This document shows, in pieces, positions 1 through 11,834 of a DNA stretch of 64,000 nt. The stretch is taken from positions 1-64,000 of the forward strand of contig CM055605.1 in the NCBI GenBank assembly GCA_029379385.1, written 5' to 3'. Source of the DNA: Quillaja saponaria. Lineage: Eukaryota; Streptophyta; Magnoliopsida; Fabales; Quillajaceae. Each line of letters begins with the position of its first letter. The stretch's first letter is position 1. The notes beneath the pieces are model-generated. The model saw only the letters and a program-made list of their open reading frames with translations, was not told where the DNA came from and ran no database searches. Made by a program: the position numbers and the translations under genes.

Positions 1-2529
1 TTAGAGTGAATAGGGTGAATGACATGGATTAGAACATTGGAGTGAATAAGGTGAATGGCTTTAGGCTTTGCATGCATGGCTTTATACATTTTCCTTGCAT
101 GCATGGGTTGAGTTTTGCATGCATGCATGGCTTTAGGGTTGCATGCATGCATGCCTTCATGGTTGCATGCATGCGTTTAGGCTTTGCATGCATGTATGAC
201 TTTAGGGTTGTGCATGCAAGCATTCTTCACTTTAGGGTTTACATGCATGCATGGCTTGAGTTTTGCATGCATGCATGGCTTTAGGGTTGCATGCCTTCAT
301 GGTTGCATGCATGAGTTTCGGCTTTGCATGCATGTATGACTTTAGGGTTTGCATGCAAGCATTCTTAACTTTAGGGTTTACATGCATGCATGGCTTTAGG
401 GTTTCCATGCATGCATTATGCACTTTAGGGTTTACATGCATGCATCCATGCCTTTAGGGTTTTCGTTCATGCATGCATCCATGGCTTTAGGGTTTTCATG
501 CATGCATCCATGGATGGAATTAGAGTTTGCATGCATGAATGGAATTAAGGTTTATATGCATGCATGGATAACATTAGGGTTTGCATGCATGCATCCATGG
601 CTTTAGGGTTTGCATGCTTGCATTCTTCACCTTAGGGGTTTGCATGCTTGCATTCTTCACCTTAGGGTTTGCATGCTTGCATTCTTCACTTTAGGGGTTT
701 ACATGCATGCATGTGATGGCATTAGGGGTTTTCATGCATGCATCCATGGCTTTAGGTGTAACTTTGGGCGGCAAACTAACCCTAACTATAATATTATTCT
801 TTTCTGTAAGGTTTCCATGCATGGGGGAGTAGGGTTAATGTTGTACATGCATGGGTTTAGGGTTGCATGCATGACTTAAAGGTTTGCATGCATGGGTTTG
901 GAGTTGCATGCATGACTTAAAGGTTTGCATGCATTGACTTTCGGATTTGCATGCATGAACTTTCGATTTGCATGCATGGCTTTAGGGTTCCATGCATGCA
1001 TGCTTGCCTTTAGGGTTTTCATGCATGCATGGATGGAATTAGGGTTTGCATGCATGCATTGATGACATTAGGCTTTGCATGCATGGATGGCATTAGGATT
1101 TCCATGCATGCATCCATGGCTTTAGGGTTTACATGCATGCATGAGTGGAATTAGGGTTTTCATGCATGCATGCATGCTTGCCTTTAGGGTTTCCATGCAT
1201 GCATGCTTGCCTATAGGGGTTTCCATGCATGCATGGCTTTAGGGTTTACATGCATGGATGGAGTTAGGGTTTGCATGCATGCATGGATGACATTAGGCTT
1301 TGCATGCATGGATGGCATTAGGATTTCCATGCATGCATCCATGGCTGTAGGGTTTACATGCATGCATGAATGGAATTAGGGTTTGCATGCATGAGTTTAC
1401 GCTTTATATTTTTATAATATTGGATGAAATTATTGCATGGGTCTAGGGTGTAACTTTTGGCGGGAAACTATTATTCTTTTGTTAGGGGTTTACATGCATG
1501 GCTTTAGAGGTTGATGACAATATTGGAGTGAATGGCTTTAGGCTTTGCATTGCGTCAAACTAGGGTGTAACTTAGGGTAAACATTCATGGGATTAGGGAT
1601 TCCATTCATGGAATTAAGGGTTGCATGCATGACATTAGGGTTTTCGTGCATAAGATTACGGTTTGCATGCATGCAAAGGTTTAGGGTTGCTTGTTTGGGT
1701 TTAGGGTTGCATGCATGGATTTAAAGTTGCATGCTTGGGTTTAGAGTTGCATGCATGAGTTTACGGTTGCATGAATGGGTTTAGGGTTGCATGCATCAGT
1801 TTACGGTTGCATGAATGGGTTTAGGGTTGCATGCTTCAGTTTACGGTTTGCATGCATTGCTTTAAGGTTTGCATGCATGGCTTTAGGGGTTGATGGAAAT
1901 ATTGGAGTCAATACGGTGAATGCAAATATGGGTGTGAATCTAATGAATGAGTTGAATTTATTACATGAGATTTTGATGCCATTTTTTGCGGCAAAATTAT
2001 AAATTACAAATTTATAACATAGGATAAATTATTGGAAGGGACTAGGGTGTAACTTTCGGCGGGAAACTCTCCCTAACCATAATATTACATACATTCATGC
2101 ATGGCTTTAGGGTTTCATGCATGCATGAGTTTAGCCTTCGCATGCATGTGGACATGGCTTTAGGGTTGCATGCATGCACGCCTTTAGGGTTTCATGCATG
2201 CATGAGTTTAGCCTTTGCATGCATGTGGACATGGCTTTAGGGTTGCATGCATGCACGCCTTTATAGTTGCATGCATGCATGAGTTTAGTCTTTGCATGCA
2301 TGTGGACATGGCTTTAGGGTTGCATGCATGCATGCCTTTAAGGTTGCATCCATGGCTTTATGGTTACATGCATGCATGCATGGTTTTAGGGTATGCATGC
2401 ATGCATGGTTTTAAGGTATGCATGCATGCATGGTTTTAAGGTATGCATGCATGCATGGCTTTAGGGTATGCATGCATGCATGGCTTTAGGGTTTGCATGC
2501 ATGCATGGCTTTAGGGTTTGATGGAAATA
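1..2529 (+). repeat. Rearranged, internally deleted copy of the 10-kb satellite unit
   Basis: Bases 1 to about 997 match the start of full units (19207 to about 20225). About 390 bp of GCATGC/TTTAGGG repeat follow that resemble the diverged copy near 52600-52830. From about 1390 onward the sequence matches 18095-19206. Relative to a full unit, about 7.8 kb is missing: the T-rich, GC-rich, 113-bp, telomere-tract and ATCGAT modules. Extra single bases appear in the first 900 bp (for example GGGG where other copies have GGG), so some differences may be base-calling noise near a sequence end. No coding region is present. Confidence 0.85.
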
Positions 2530-4465
2530 TTAGAGTGAATAGGGTGAATGACATGGATTAGAACATTGGAGTGAATAAGGTGAATGGCTTTAGGCTTTGC
2601 ATGCATGGCTTTATACATTTTTCCTTGCATGCATGGGTTGAGTTTTGCATGCATGCATGGCTTCAGGGTTGCATGCATGCATGCCTTCATGGTTGCATGC
2701 ATGCGTTTAGGCTTTGCATGCATGTATGACTTTAGGGTTTGCATGCAAGCATTCTTCACTTTAGGGTTTACATGCATGCATGGCTTGAGTTTTGCATGCA
2801 TGCATGGCTTTAGGGTTGCATGCCTTCATGGTTGCATGCATGAGTTTCGGCTTTGCATGCATGTATGACTTTAGGGTTTGCATGCAAGCATTCTTAACTT
2901 TAGGGTTTACATGCATGCATGGCTTTAGGGTTTCCATGCATGCATTATGCACTTTAGGGTTTACATGCATGCATCCATGCCTTTAGGGTTTTCGTTCATG
3001 CATGCATCCATGGCTTTAGGGTTTTCATGCATGCATCCATGGATGGAATTAGAGTTTGCATGCATGAATGGAATTAAGGTTTATATGCATGCATGGATAA
3101 CATTAGGGTTTGCATGCATGCATCCATGGCTTTAGGGTTTGCATGCTTGCATTCTTCACATTAGGGTTTGCATGCTTGCATTCTTCACCTTAGGGTTTGC
3201 ATGCTTGCATTCTTCACTTTAGGGTTTACATGCATGCATGGATGGCATTAGGGGTTTCATGCATGCATCCATGGCTTTAGGTGTAACTTTTGGCGGCAAA
3301 CTAACCCTAACTATAATATTATTCTTTTCTTAAGGTTTCCATGCATGGGGATTAGGGTTTATGGTTACATGCATGGGTTTAGGGTTTGCATGCATGACTT
3401 AAAGGTTTGCATGCATGGGTTTGGGGTTGCATGCATGACTTAAAGGTTTGCATGCATGACTTTCGGATTTGCATGCATGACTTTCGGATTTGCATGCATG
3501 GCTTTAGGGTTTCCATGCATGGCTTTAGGGTTGCATGCATGACTTAAAGGTTTGCTTGCATCATTTTAGGGTTTGCATGCATGCATGCATGCATGCATTT
3601 AGGGGTTGATGTAAATATTGGAGTGAACGGGGTGAATGCAAATATTGGTGTGCATCGAATGAATGAGTTTAATTTATTGCATGGGACTACGGTGTAACTT
3701 TTGGCGGGAAACCATCCCTAACCATAATATTACATGCATTCATGCATGGTTTTAGGGTTTGCATGCATGTATTCTTGGCTTTAGGCTTTGCATGCATGCA
3801 TGTATTCTAGGCTTTAGGGTTTGAACGCATGCATGGCTTTAGGGTTGCATGCATGAGTTTAGGCTTTGCATTTATGCATGTGGGCATGGCTTTCGGGTTG
3901 CATGCATGGCTTTATGGTTGCATGCATGCATGTGGGTATGGCTTTATGGTTGCATGCATGCATGTGGGTATGGCTTTAAGGTTGCATGCATGCATGTGGG
4001 TATGGCTTTATGGTTGCATGCATGCATGTGGGTATGGCTTTAAGGTTGCATGCTTGCATATGGGTATAGCTTTAAGGTTTGCATGCATGGCTCTATGGTT
4101 GTATGCATGCATGAGTTTAGACTTTGCATGCATCCATGCTTACATGCATGGCTTTAGGGTTGCATGCAAGCATTCTTCACTTTAGGGTTTGCATGCATGC
4201 ATTCTTCACTTTAGGGTTTTCATGCATGCATTCTTCACTTTAGGGTTTTCATGCATGCATCCGTGGCTTTAGGGTTTACATGCATGCATGGATGGAAGGA
4301 ATTAAGGTTTACATGCATGCATGGTTAAGTTTTTGCATGCATACATGCATCCATGGTTTTAGGGTTTGCATGCATGCATGCATCCATGGCATTAGTGAAT
4401 GGGTTGAATTTATTACATACCATTTAGGTGTAACTTTTGGCGGGAAACTAGGGTTTGCATGCATG
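2530..4465 (+). repeat. GCATGC / TTTAGGG interspersed repeat block, copy A
   Basis: Short units of roughly 25-42 bp alternate a self-complementary GCATGCATGCATGG-like stretch with CTTTAGGGTTT. TTAGGGTTT is the reverse complement of the plant telo-box AAACCCTAA. The purine-pyrimidine alternation is regular and palindromic. Reading ATGC repeats in any frame gives Met-His-Ala-Cys peptides, which explains the many short open frames on both strands. A further 300 bp of the same repeat precedes the GC-rich array (about 5045-5342). Confidence 0.9.
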
Positions 4466-4760
4466 GGATTATGCCCAACATACCACCTTGCACCCATTAT
4501 TTCATGTTTGTTTTGTTCCAATATATTTTTTTCCTTATTTTTTTTTCATACACTTCAATCCCTTCTACACGACCATATAAAACTTGTATTCATTGACCAC
4601 TCCTATAATTCACAAAAAATCGCCAAAATCTACCCCGTGGCCATTTTTCTGCCATGCAAAACATTTAAATTTCGCTACTTTGTTTTTTTTTCCCCAATTC
4701 CTTCTCTTCCACCCACAAAATATACACAGCAACATTTTAATCAATATGGGGTCACTCAAT
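4466..4760 (+). repeat. T-rich module of the unit (copy A)
   Basis: About 300 bp of relatively complex sequence with long T runs, starting near ACCACCTTGCACCCATTATTTCATG and ending at ACACAGCAACATTTTAATCAATATGGGGTCACT. It recurs at 10964-11255, 21100-21390, 31312-31600, 41545-41850 and 50795-51080. A related version forms the end of the AT-rich module in each unit (8990-9280 in copy A), so it is duplicated within the unit. No coding signature; its origin is not recognised. Confidence 0.75.
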
Positions 4761-5044
4761 TGAATGGGGTGAATATAGAAAATATAGTAAATGGGGTCAA
4801 TGTGATGAATGGGCTTAATGGGATGAATGGGGTGAATAGGGTGAATAGGGTGAATATTGTAAATGGGGTGATTGGGGTCAATGTAAAAATTAGAGTGAAC
4901 GGGTTGAATTTATTACATGGGATTTAGGTGTAACTTTTGGCGGGAAAATTATAAATTACAAATTTAAAGCATAGGATAAATTTTTTTGCATGGGACTAGG
5001 GTGTAACTTTCGGCGGGAAACTCTCCCTAACCCTAAAATTATTC
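4761..5044 (+). repeat. GTGAATAGG minisatellite and two GGCGGGAAA motifs (copy A)
   Basis: Imperfect 9-bp repeats (GGGGTGAAT, AGGGTGAAT) at 4765-4905 translate as Val-Asn-Gly repeats. They are followed by two GTGTAACTTT(T/C)GGCGGGAAA motifs at about 4928 and 5001, then by CTCCCTAACCCTAAAATTATT. The same arrangement is present at 11240-11540, 21380-21675, 31595-31880 and 41850-42130. Confidence 0.75.
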
Positions 5045-5342
5045 TTTTCTTAAGGTTTACATGCATTGGATTAGGGTTTGCATGCATGGTTTTAGGGTTT
5101 GCATGCATGCATGCATGGTTTTAGGGTTTGCATGGATGCATTCTTGGCTTTAGGGTTTGCATGCATGACTTTAAGGCTTTGCATGCATGCATGACTTTAG
5201 GGTTTGCATGCATGCATGCATTCTTCACTTTAGGGTTTACATGCATGCATGCATGGATGGCATTAGGGTTTTCATGCATGCATCCATGGCTTTCGGGTTT
5301 ACATGCATGCATGAATGGAATTAGGGTTTGCATGCATGCATG

Positions 5343-6160
5343 CCTTGTGTGAACAGTAACCCCCCTTATGGGCCCAGGCCCAACCATGGTTTGACCGAGC
5401 CGGGATATGGTATGCCCGGGCCTTAGATGGGCCTTGTGTGAACAGTAACCCCCTTATGGGCCCAGGCCCAACAATGGTTTGACCGAGCCGGGATATGGTA
5501 TGCCCGGGCCTTAGATGGGCCTTGTGTGAACAGTCACCCTTTTTTTATGGGCCCGGGCCCAACAATTGTTTTACCGGGCCGGGCTTGAGTATGCTCGGGC
5601 CGTGCTATGGTATGCCCGGGCCGTAGATGGGCCTTGGGTGAACAGTAACCCCCTTTATGGGCCCGGTGCCCAACAATAGTTTTATTGGGTCCTGGCTCGG
5701 GTTTTACCGGGCCGGGCTATGGTATGCCCGGGCCTTAGATGGACCTTGTGTGAACAGTAATTCCCTTTATGGGCCCAGGCCCAACAATGGTTAAACCATC
5801 GAGTAGGGTTTTCCCGGGCCTTAGATGGGCCTTGTGTGAACAGTTACCCCTTTATGGGCCGAAATCCAACAATGGTTTTACCGAGCCGGGATATGATATG
5901 CCCGGGCCTTAGATGGGCCTTGTGTGAATAGTAACTTCCTTTATGGGCCCAAGCCCAACAACAATTTTATTGGGTCTGGCTCGGGTTTTACCGGGCCGGG
6001 CTATGGTATGCCCGGGGCTTTAGATTGGCCTTGTGTGAACAGTAACCCCCTTTATGGGCCCAGGCCCAACAATGGTTTTACCGGGCTAGGCTTCGGTTTT
6101 ACCAGGCCAGGCTATGCTTTACCCGAGCCTTAGATTGGCCTTGTGTGAACAGTAACCTCA
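5343..6160 (+). repeat. GC-rich 86-112 bp tandem array (copy A)
   Basis: Subunits contain CCTTGTGTGAACAGTAACCCC, ATGGGCCCAGGCCCAACAATGG and ACCGGGCCGGGCTATGGTATGCCCGGGCC. Spacing between successive CCTTGTGTG starts (5343, 5432, 5520, 5632, 5744, 5830) is 86-112 bp, so subunits come in short and long forms. The array is rich in GGGCCC and CCCGGG palindromes and in TGGGCC, the plant site II element. Base composition contrasts sharply with flanking AT-rich modules. No gene is present. Confidence 0.88.
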
Positions 6161-7727
6161 CTTCTAACCCCAAGACAAGATTTAACTTAGGCGTTAACTT
6201 AAGTATGAATAAACACCAGGTTGGCCAGAGCACACCAGTTAGGTGTAGCGAGAGGACCGAGTAGGGTTCACCCATATCCTCAAAGGGCTCAGATTGGACT
6301 ACAACCCCACCACTATAACCCAACTCCCAACTTTGGTAAAGATAGGGACGAGGTTGGCCAAACACACAAGTTAGGTGTAGCATGGCACCAAATAATGTTC
6401 ATCCAGACTCTCCAAGGCTTTACAACCTAACCCAGCTCCCAACTTCAGTGAAGACGAGGACAAGGTTGGCCCAAACACACTAATTAGGTGTAGAAAGGGA
6501 CCGAATAGGGTTCACCTAGACTCTCCTAGGGCTTAGAAGCCAACCCCAGCACCCAACAGCATTCAAGATGAGGACGAGGTTGGCCCAAACACACCAGTTA
6601 GGTGTAGCAAGGCATCGAGTAGGGTTCATCCACACTCTCCAAGGGTTAGAAGGCAACCCAGCACCCAACTGGATCCAAGAAGGGGACGAGGTTACACTAA
6701 ACACAACTTCAGTGAAGACGAGGACGAGGTTGGCCCATTCACACCAGTTAGGTGTAGCAGGACCTCGACTAGGGTTACCCAGACTCTCCAAGGGTTTAGA
6801 AGCCAACCCAGCTCCCAACTTTAGCCAAGATGAGGACGAGGTTGGCCCATCCACACTAGTTAGGTGTAGCAGGACCTCGAGTAGGGTTCACACACACTCC
6901 CCAAGGGTTTAGAAGCCGACTCAGCTCCCAACTTAAGCCAAGATGGGGATGAGGTTGGCCCATCCACACTAGTTAGTTGTAGCAGGCCCTCGAATACGGT
7001 TCACACACCACTCCCCAAGTGTTTAGAAGCCGAAACCAACTCCCAACTTAAGCCAAGATGAGGACGAGGTTGGCCCATCCACACCAGTTAGGTGTAGCAG
7101 GCCCTCGAGTAGGGTTCACACACACTCCCCAAAGAGTTTAGAAGCCGTCTCAGCTCCCAACTTAAGCCAAGATGGGGACGAGGTTGGCCCATCCACACTA
7201 GTTAGGTGTAGCAGGCCCTCGAATACGGTTCACACACACTCCCCAAGTGTTTAGAAGCCGAACCAACTCCCAACTTAAGCCAAGATGAGGACGAGGTTGG
7301 CCCATCCACACCAGTTAAGTGTAGCAGGCCCTCGAGTAGGGTTCACACACAATCCCCAAAGGGTTTAGAAGCCGACTCAGCTCCCAACTTAAGCCAAGAT
7401 GGGGACGAGGTTGGCCCATCCACACCAGTTAGGTGTAGCAGGCCCTCGAGTAGGGTTCACACAAACTCCCCAAGGGTTTAGAAGCCGACCCAGCTCCCAA
7501 CTTAAGCCAAGATGAGGACGAGGTTGGCCCATCCAAACTAGTTAGGTGTAGCAGGCCCTCGAGTAGGGTTCACACACACTCCCCAAGGGTTTAGAAGCCG
7601 ACTTAGCTCCCAACTTAAGCCAAGATGGGACTAGGTGGGCCCATACACACCAGTTAGGTGTAGCAGGCCCTCGAGTAGGGTTCACCCACCCTCTCCAAGT
7701 GTTTAGATCCCGCACACCACGATCACA
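6161..7727 (+). repeat. 113-bp tandem array (copy A)
   Basis: Subunits of about 113 bp read GATGGGGACGAGG, TTGGCCCATCCACACCAG, TTAGGTGTAGCAGGCC, CTCGAGTAGGGTTCACAC, CTCCCCAAGGGTTTAGAAGC and CAGCTCCCAACTTAAGCC in order. Most contain an XhoI site (CTCGAG) and AGGGTT(T/C) telo-like cores. The first few subunits (6200-6700) are the most diverged, and the last ones (6900-7700) alternate two types (CTCGAATACGG and CTCGAGTAGGG). It leads directly into the CCCTAAC tract. Confidence 0.9.
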
Positions 7728-7790
7728 CCTAACCCTAACCCTAACCCTAACCCTAACCTAACCCTAACCGTAACCCTAACCCTAACCCTA
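7728..7790 (-). repeat. Interstitial (TTAGGG)n-type telomere-like tract (copy A)
   Basis: The plus strand reads CCTAACCCTAACCCTAAC, about ten hexamers with one CCTAA slip and one CCGTAA variant. The period is six, not the seven of the Arabidopsis-type CCCTAAA repeat. With the C-rich strand on top, the tract is oriented as expected for a chromosome end to the left. Confidence 0.92.
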
Positions 7791-9278
7791 CAAGTCCAAC
7801 AAAATTTGCCTAAGTCCCCAAAAATGGTTGAAAAAATCCCAAAAAATCACAAAAAATTCAAAAAAATTGCAACACGTAAATTCAACCTTTCTAAACAACC
7901 CTAAATGCATGCAACCCTTCAAGTCTATTTTTCCAAAAAAAAAAAAAAAAAAAAAAAAAACCAACCCTAGCTCTTAGCCAATTGTTAGGGAATTGTTAAG
8001 CAATTGTTAAGCACGTAAGGCCAATGGTTGGTCATCTCACAAAAAGGCCAACGTGGCAACCCCAAAATGCATAGCACCCACTCCCGTCCATTCCTACCTA
8101 TCCAAAACACATGAAAACTTAGAAAGTGTGATCTCACATCCATAAAATGACCAAAACTCGCACCACCAAACGTAGGGGCATTTCGGTCATTTCACCGAAA
8201 ATCAAAAAAAACAGTAATGGGATGACATGACCCAATTTCAACCGCTTAAAACAATTACACAAACGCTCCAAACAGCGGCATCACCAAAAATTGGACCGCC
8301 GGTAGGCAAAGTGTCGAGAAACGAGCACAGGGGCAAATCGGTCATTTCACAAGATAGGGCAAAAGTCACCCAAAAGTGGTGGAAACCTAATTCTGAGCAT
8401 GCGAAGCCAACCCTAGGGCCCTGGAGGGGTAAAAGGGTCATTGAGCGCGCCCAAAAAGGATGCCTTGTTTTGTGGATGGGAGTAGTTTGTGTTTGAAACT
8501 TTGGAGGGGCATAACTTTGTGCTCGGGTGTCCGAATCAGGCGTTTTTTTTTTTCATTGCGCATAACTTTTCAAGATCTACAACGGGTCAATCTATGACAG
8601 ATTGGGATTTTTTTTCGACCCCGAAATCATTTTTTTACCCCTCCAAATAGTATTTTTTTGCCTCAGTTGACTTTTTTTGGCACTTTGACCCCATTTTTCT
8701 CCAACCCGCCAGACCCCAATCAAAATTCAAAAAAAATGATTCATAGATGCCTTCCCAGAGACCAATAATCTGGCAACCCCTTGCCCTACTTCGAAAATTA
8801 TTTTTTTTTTGCCTACGGCCTACACACAATTTCATTATTTTATGTGATTTTTTTTTCCCTTTTTTTTCCCCATTATTTTTTTCTCGTGCCCTTTCACTCC
8901 CTCTTGATCGCCAAACAAAAAGTGCATTCATTTACCTCACCCATAATTCTGGAAAATTCCCCAAAATGTTCCCAGCGGGTGATTTTTATGCTCACCACAC
9001 CACCTTGCACCCATTATTTTATGTGTCTTTTTTTCCCCAAAAATTTTTCTCTTATTTTTTTTTCATACACTTCAATCCCTTCTACATGACCATGTAACCC
9101 TTGTGTTCATTGACCGCTCCTATAATTCACAAAAAAATCGCCAAAAAACAGCCCCGTTGCCATTTTCTGGACGTGCAAAACCATCCAATTTTGCCCACCT
9201 TCTTTCTTTTCCCCAATTCCTTCTATTCCAGCCACACAATATACACACCAACATTCCAATCAATATAAGGTCACTTAA
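7791..9278 (+). repeat. Poly-A and AT-rich module of the unit (copy A)
   Basis: It holds a 26-base A run (7935-7960), short ATTGTTA(A/G)G repeats, two GGTCATTTC(G/A) stretches preceded by GGGGCA (near 8172 and 8333), and T-rich sequence resembling the T-rich module (8990-9280). Equivalents are 14196-15683, 24414-25901, 34626-36119 and 45907-47150; the last lacks the A run. Short open frames such as 8227-8496 recur in all copies because the DNA is copied. They have no recognisable domain, and the equivalent in copy E carries scattered substitutions. No gene is called. Confidence 0.75.
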
Positions 9279-9440
9279 ATGAATGGGGTAAATATAGTGA
9301 ATGGGATGAATATAGTGAATATAGTGAACATAGTGAATATAGTGAATATAGTGAACATAGTGAACATAGTGAATATAGTGAACATAGTGAATATAGTGAA
9401 TGGGATGAATATAGTGAATGGGCTGAATAGGATCAATTAC
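9279..9440 (+). repeat. GAATATAGT / GAACATAGT 9-bp minisatellite (copy A)
   Basis: Nine-base units GTGAATATA and GTGAACATA repeat about 15 times and translate as Val-Asn-Ile. Counterparts are at 15684-15845, 25902-26062 and 36120-36280, with a shorter GTGAATAGG version at 47148-47225. A second block occurs at about 16300-16430 and equivalents. Confidence 0.88.
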
Positions 9441-9462
9441 TACAATTTTTTTTTCTTTTTGG

Positions 9463-9655
9463 GATAATCGATCCTAGTGAGATAATCGATTCTCGAAATT
9501 GACAACAAAATCGAATATCGAATTTGGCGGGATAATCGAATATCGAATTTGGAGGGATACTCGATTTTCAAATTTCGCGAGATACTCGATATTTCATATT
9601 TGGCGGGATACTCGATTATCATACTTGGCGGGATAATCGATTTTCAAATTTAATG
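9463..9655 (+). repeat. ATCGAT-containing array, first block (copy A)
   Basis: Imperfect units of about 25-28 bp (GGGATAATCGATTTTCAAATTTGGC) include ClaI sites. The block recurs at 15863-16055, 26085-26276, 36301-36493, 47258-47405 and, diverged, 51095-51268. It includes an AACAAAATCGAATATCGAATTT interruption in every copy. Confidence 0.85.
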
Positions 9656-9660
9656 CATGG
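9653..9660. other. Deletion junction between satellite copies A and B
   Basis: Left of the junction the sequence matches 26275-26283 of copy C; right of it, it matches 19794 onward. Both sides share ATGCATGG, so the breakpoint lies in this 8-bp microhomology. Measured on copies C and D, the event removed about 3,720 bp of tandem unit, giving a spacing of 6.4-6.5 kb between equivalent landmarks of A and B instead of 10.2 kb. Confidence 0.85.
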
Positions 9661-11834
9661 ATAACATTAGGGTTTGCATGCATGCATCCATGGCTTTAGG
9701 GTTTGCATGCTTGCATTCTTCACATTAGGGTTTGCATGCTTGCATTCTTCACCTTAGGGTTTGCATGCTTGCATTCTTCACTTTAGGGTTTACATGCATG
9801 CATGGATGGCATTAGGGGTTTCATGCATGCATCCATGGCTTTAGGTGTAACTTTTGGCGGCAAACTAACCCTAACTATAATATTATTCTTTTCTTAAGGT
9901 TTCCATGCATGGGGATTAGGGTTTATGGTTACATGCATGGGTTTAGGGTTGCATGCATGACTTAAAGGTTTGCATGCATGGGTTTGGGGTTGCATGCATG
10001 ACTTAAAGGTTTGCATGCATGACTTTCGGATTTGCATGCATGACTTTCGGATTTGCATGCATGGCTTTAGGGTTTCCATGCATGGCTTTAGGGTTGCATG
10101 CATGACTTAAAGGTTTGCTTGCATCACTTTAGGGTTTGCATGCATGCATGCATGCATGCATTTAGGGGTTGATGTAAATATTGGAGTGAACGGGGTGAAT
10201 GCAAATATTGGTGTGAATCGAATGAATGAGTTTAATTTATTGCATGGGACTACGGTGTAACTTTCGGCGGGAAACCATCCCTAACCATAATATTACATGC
10301 ATTCATGCATGGTTTTAGGGTTTGCATGCATGTATTCTAGGCTTTAGGGTTTGAACGCATGCATGGCTTTAGGGTTGCATGCATGAGTTTAGGCTTTGCA
10401 TTTATGCATGTGGGCATGGCTTTCGGGTTGCATGCATGGCTTTATGGTTGCATGCATGCATGTGGGTATGGCTTTATGGTTGCATGCATGCATGTGGGTA
10501 TGGCTTTAAGGTTGCATGCATGCATATGGGTATAGCTTTAAGGTTGCATGCATGGCTCTATGGTTGTATGCATGCATGAGTTTAGACTTTGCATGCATCC
10601 ATGCTTACATGCATGGCTTTAGGGTTGCATGCAAGCATTCTTCACTTTAGGGTTTGCATGCATGCATTCTTCACTTTAGGGTTTTCATGCATACATTCTT
10701 CACTTTAGGGTTTTCATGCATGCATTCTTCACTTTAGGGTTTTCATGCATGCATCCGTGGCTTTAGGGTTTACATGCATGCATGGATGGAAGGAATTAAG
10801 GTTTACATGCATGCATGGTTAAGTTTTTGCATGCATACATGCATCCATGGTTTTAGGGTTTGCATGCATGCATGCATCCATGGCATTAGTGAATGGGTTG
10901 AATTTATTACATACCATTTAGGTGTAACTTTTGGCGGGAAACTAGGGTTTGCATGCATGGGATTATGCCCAACATACCACCTTGCACCCATTATTTCATG
11001 TTTGTTTTGTTCCAATATATTTTTTTCCTTATTTTTTTTTCATACACTTCAATCCCTTCTACACGACCATATAAAACTTGTATTCATTGACCACTCCTAT
11101 AATTCACAAAAAATCGCCAAAATCTACCCCGTGGCCATTTTTCTGCCATGCAAAACATTTAAATTTCGCTACTTTGTTTTTTTTTCCCCAATTCCTTCTC
11201 TTCCACCCACAAAATATACACAGCAACATTTTAATCAATATGGGGTCACTCAATTGAATGGGGTGAATATAGAAAATATAGTAAATGGGGTCAATGTGAT
11301 GAATGGGCTTAATGGGATGAATGGGGTGAATAGGGTGAATAGGGTGAATATTGTAAATGGGGTGATTGGGGTCAATGTAAAAATTAGAGTGAACGGGTTG
11401 AATTTATTACATGGGATTTAGGTGTAACTTTTGGCGGGAAAATTATAAATTACAAATTTAAAGCATAGGATAAATTTTTTGCATGGGACTAGGGTGTAAC
11501 TTTCGGCGGGAAACTCTCCCTAACCCTAAAATTATTCTTTTCTTAAGGTTTACATGCATTGGATTAGGGTTTGCATGCATGGTTTTAGGGTTTGCATGCA
11601 TGCATGCATGGTTTTAGGGTTTGCATGGATGCATTCTTGGCTTTAGGGTTTGCATGCATGACTTAAGGCTTTGCATGCATGCATGACTTTAGGGTTTGCA
11701 TGCATGCATGCATTCTTCACTTTAGGGTTTACATGCATGCATGCATGGATGGCATTAGGGTTTTCATGCATGCATCCATGGCTTTCGGGTTTACATGCAT
11801 GCATGAATGGAATTAGGGTTTGCATGCATGCATG

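Larger units (their letters stand above)
2530..9660 (+). repeat. Satellite unit copy A, truncated at its right end
   Basis: This copy starts at the same landmark as 19207, 29417 and 39647 (TTAGAGTGAATAGGG). It runs through the GCATGC/TTTAGGG block, T-rich module, GC-rich array, 113-bp array, telomere tract, poly-A/AT-rich module and first ATCGAT array. It then stops abruptly at 9660. The roughly 3.7 kb that follows in other copies is absent, and the sequence jumps into the inside of the next unit. Confidence 0.9.

Noticed and set aside
2080..2088. TAATATTAC, identical to the geminivirus origin nonanucleotide, at 2080, 3725, 10288, 18782, 20421, 28992, 30631, 39198, 40841 and 49339
   Set aside because: There is no flanking stem, no Rep-like gene and no iterons. 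Most sister positions read TAATATTATT, so this is a one-base variant of the satellite context.
4280..4927. A 215-codon open frame shared with copy B (10774-11421)
   Set aside because: It runs from GCATGC repeat through T-rich module into GTGAATAGG minisatellite. Copies C and D interrupt it with one-base indels in homopolymers. It has no domain.
6900..7700. Regularly spaced repeats reminiscent of a CRISPR array
   Set aside because: The 113-bp monomers are repeated over their whole length with no unique spacers, in plant nuclear DNA.
8227..8496. An 89-codon open frame conserved in copies A-D and partly E
   Set aside because: Conservation is explained by duplication of the unit. An overlapping antisense frame is equally open, and the peptide shows no recognisable motif. 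It is left as non-coding.
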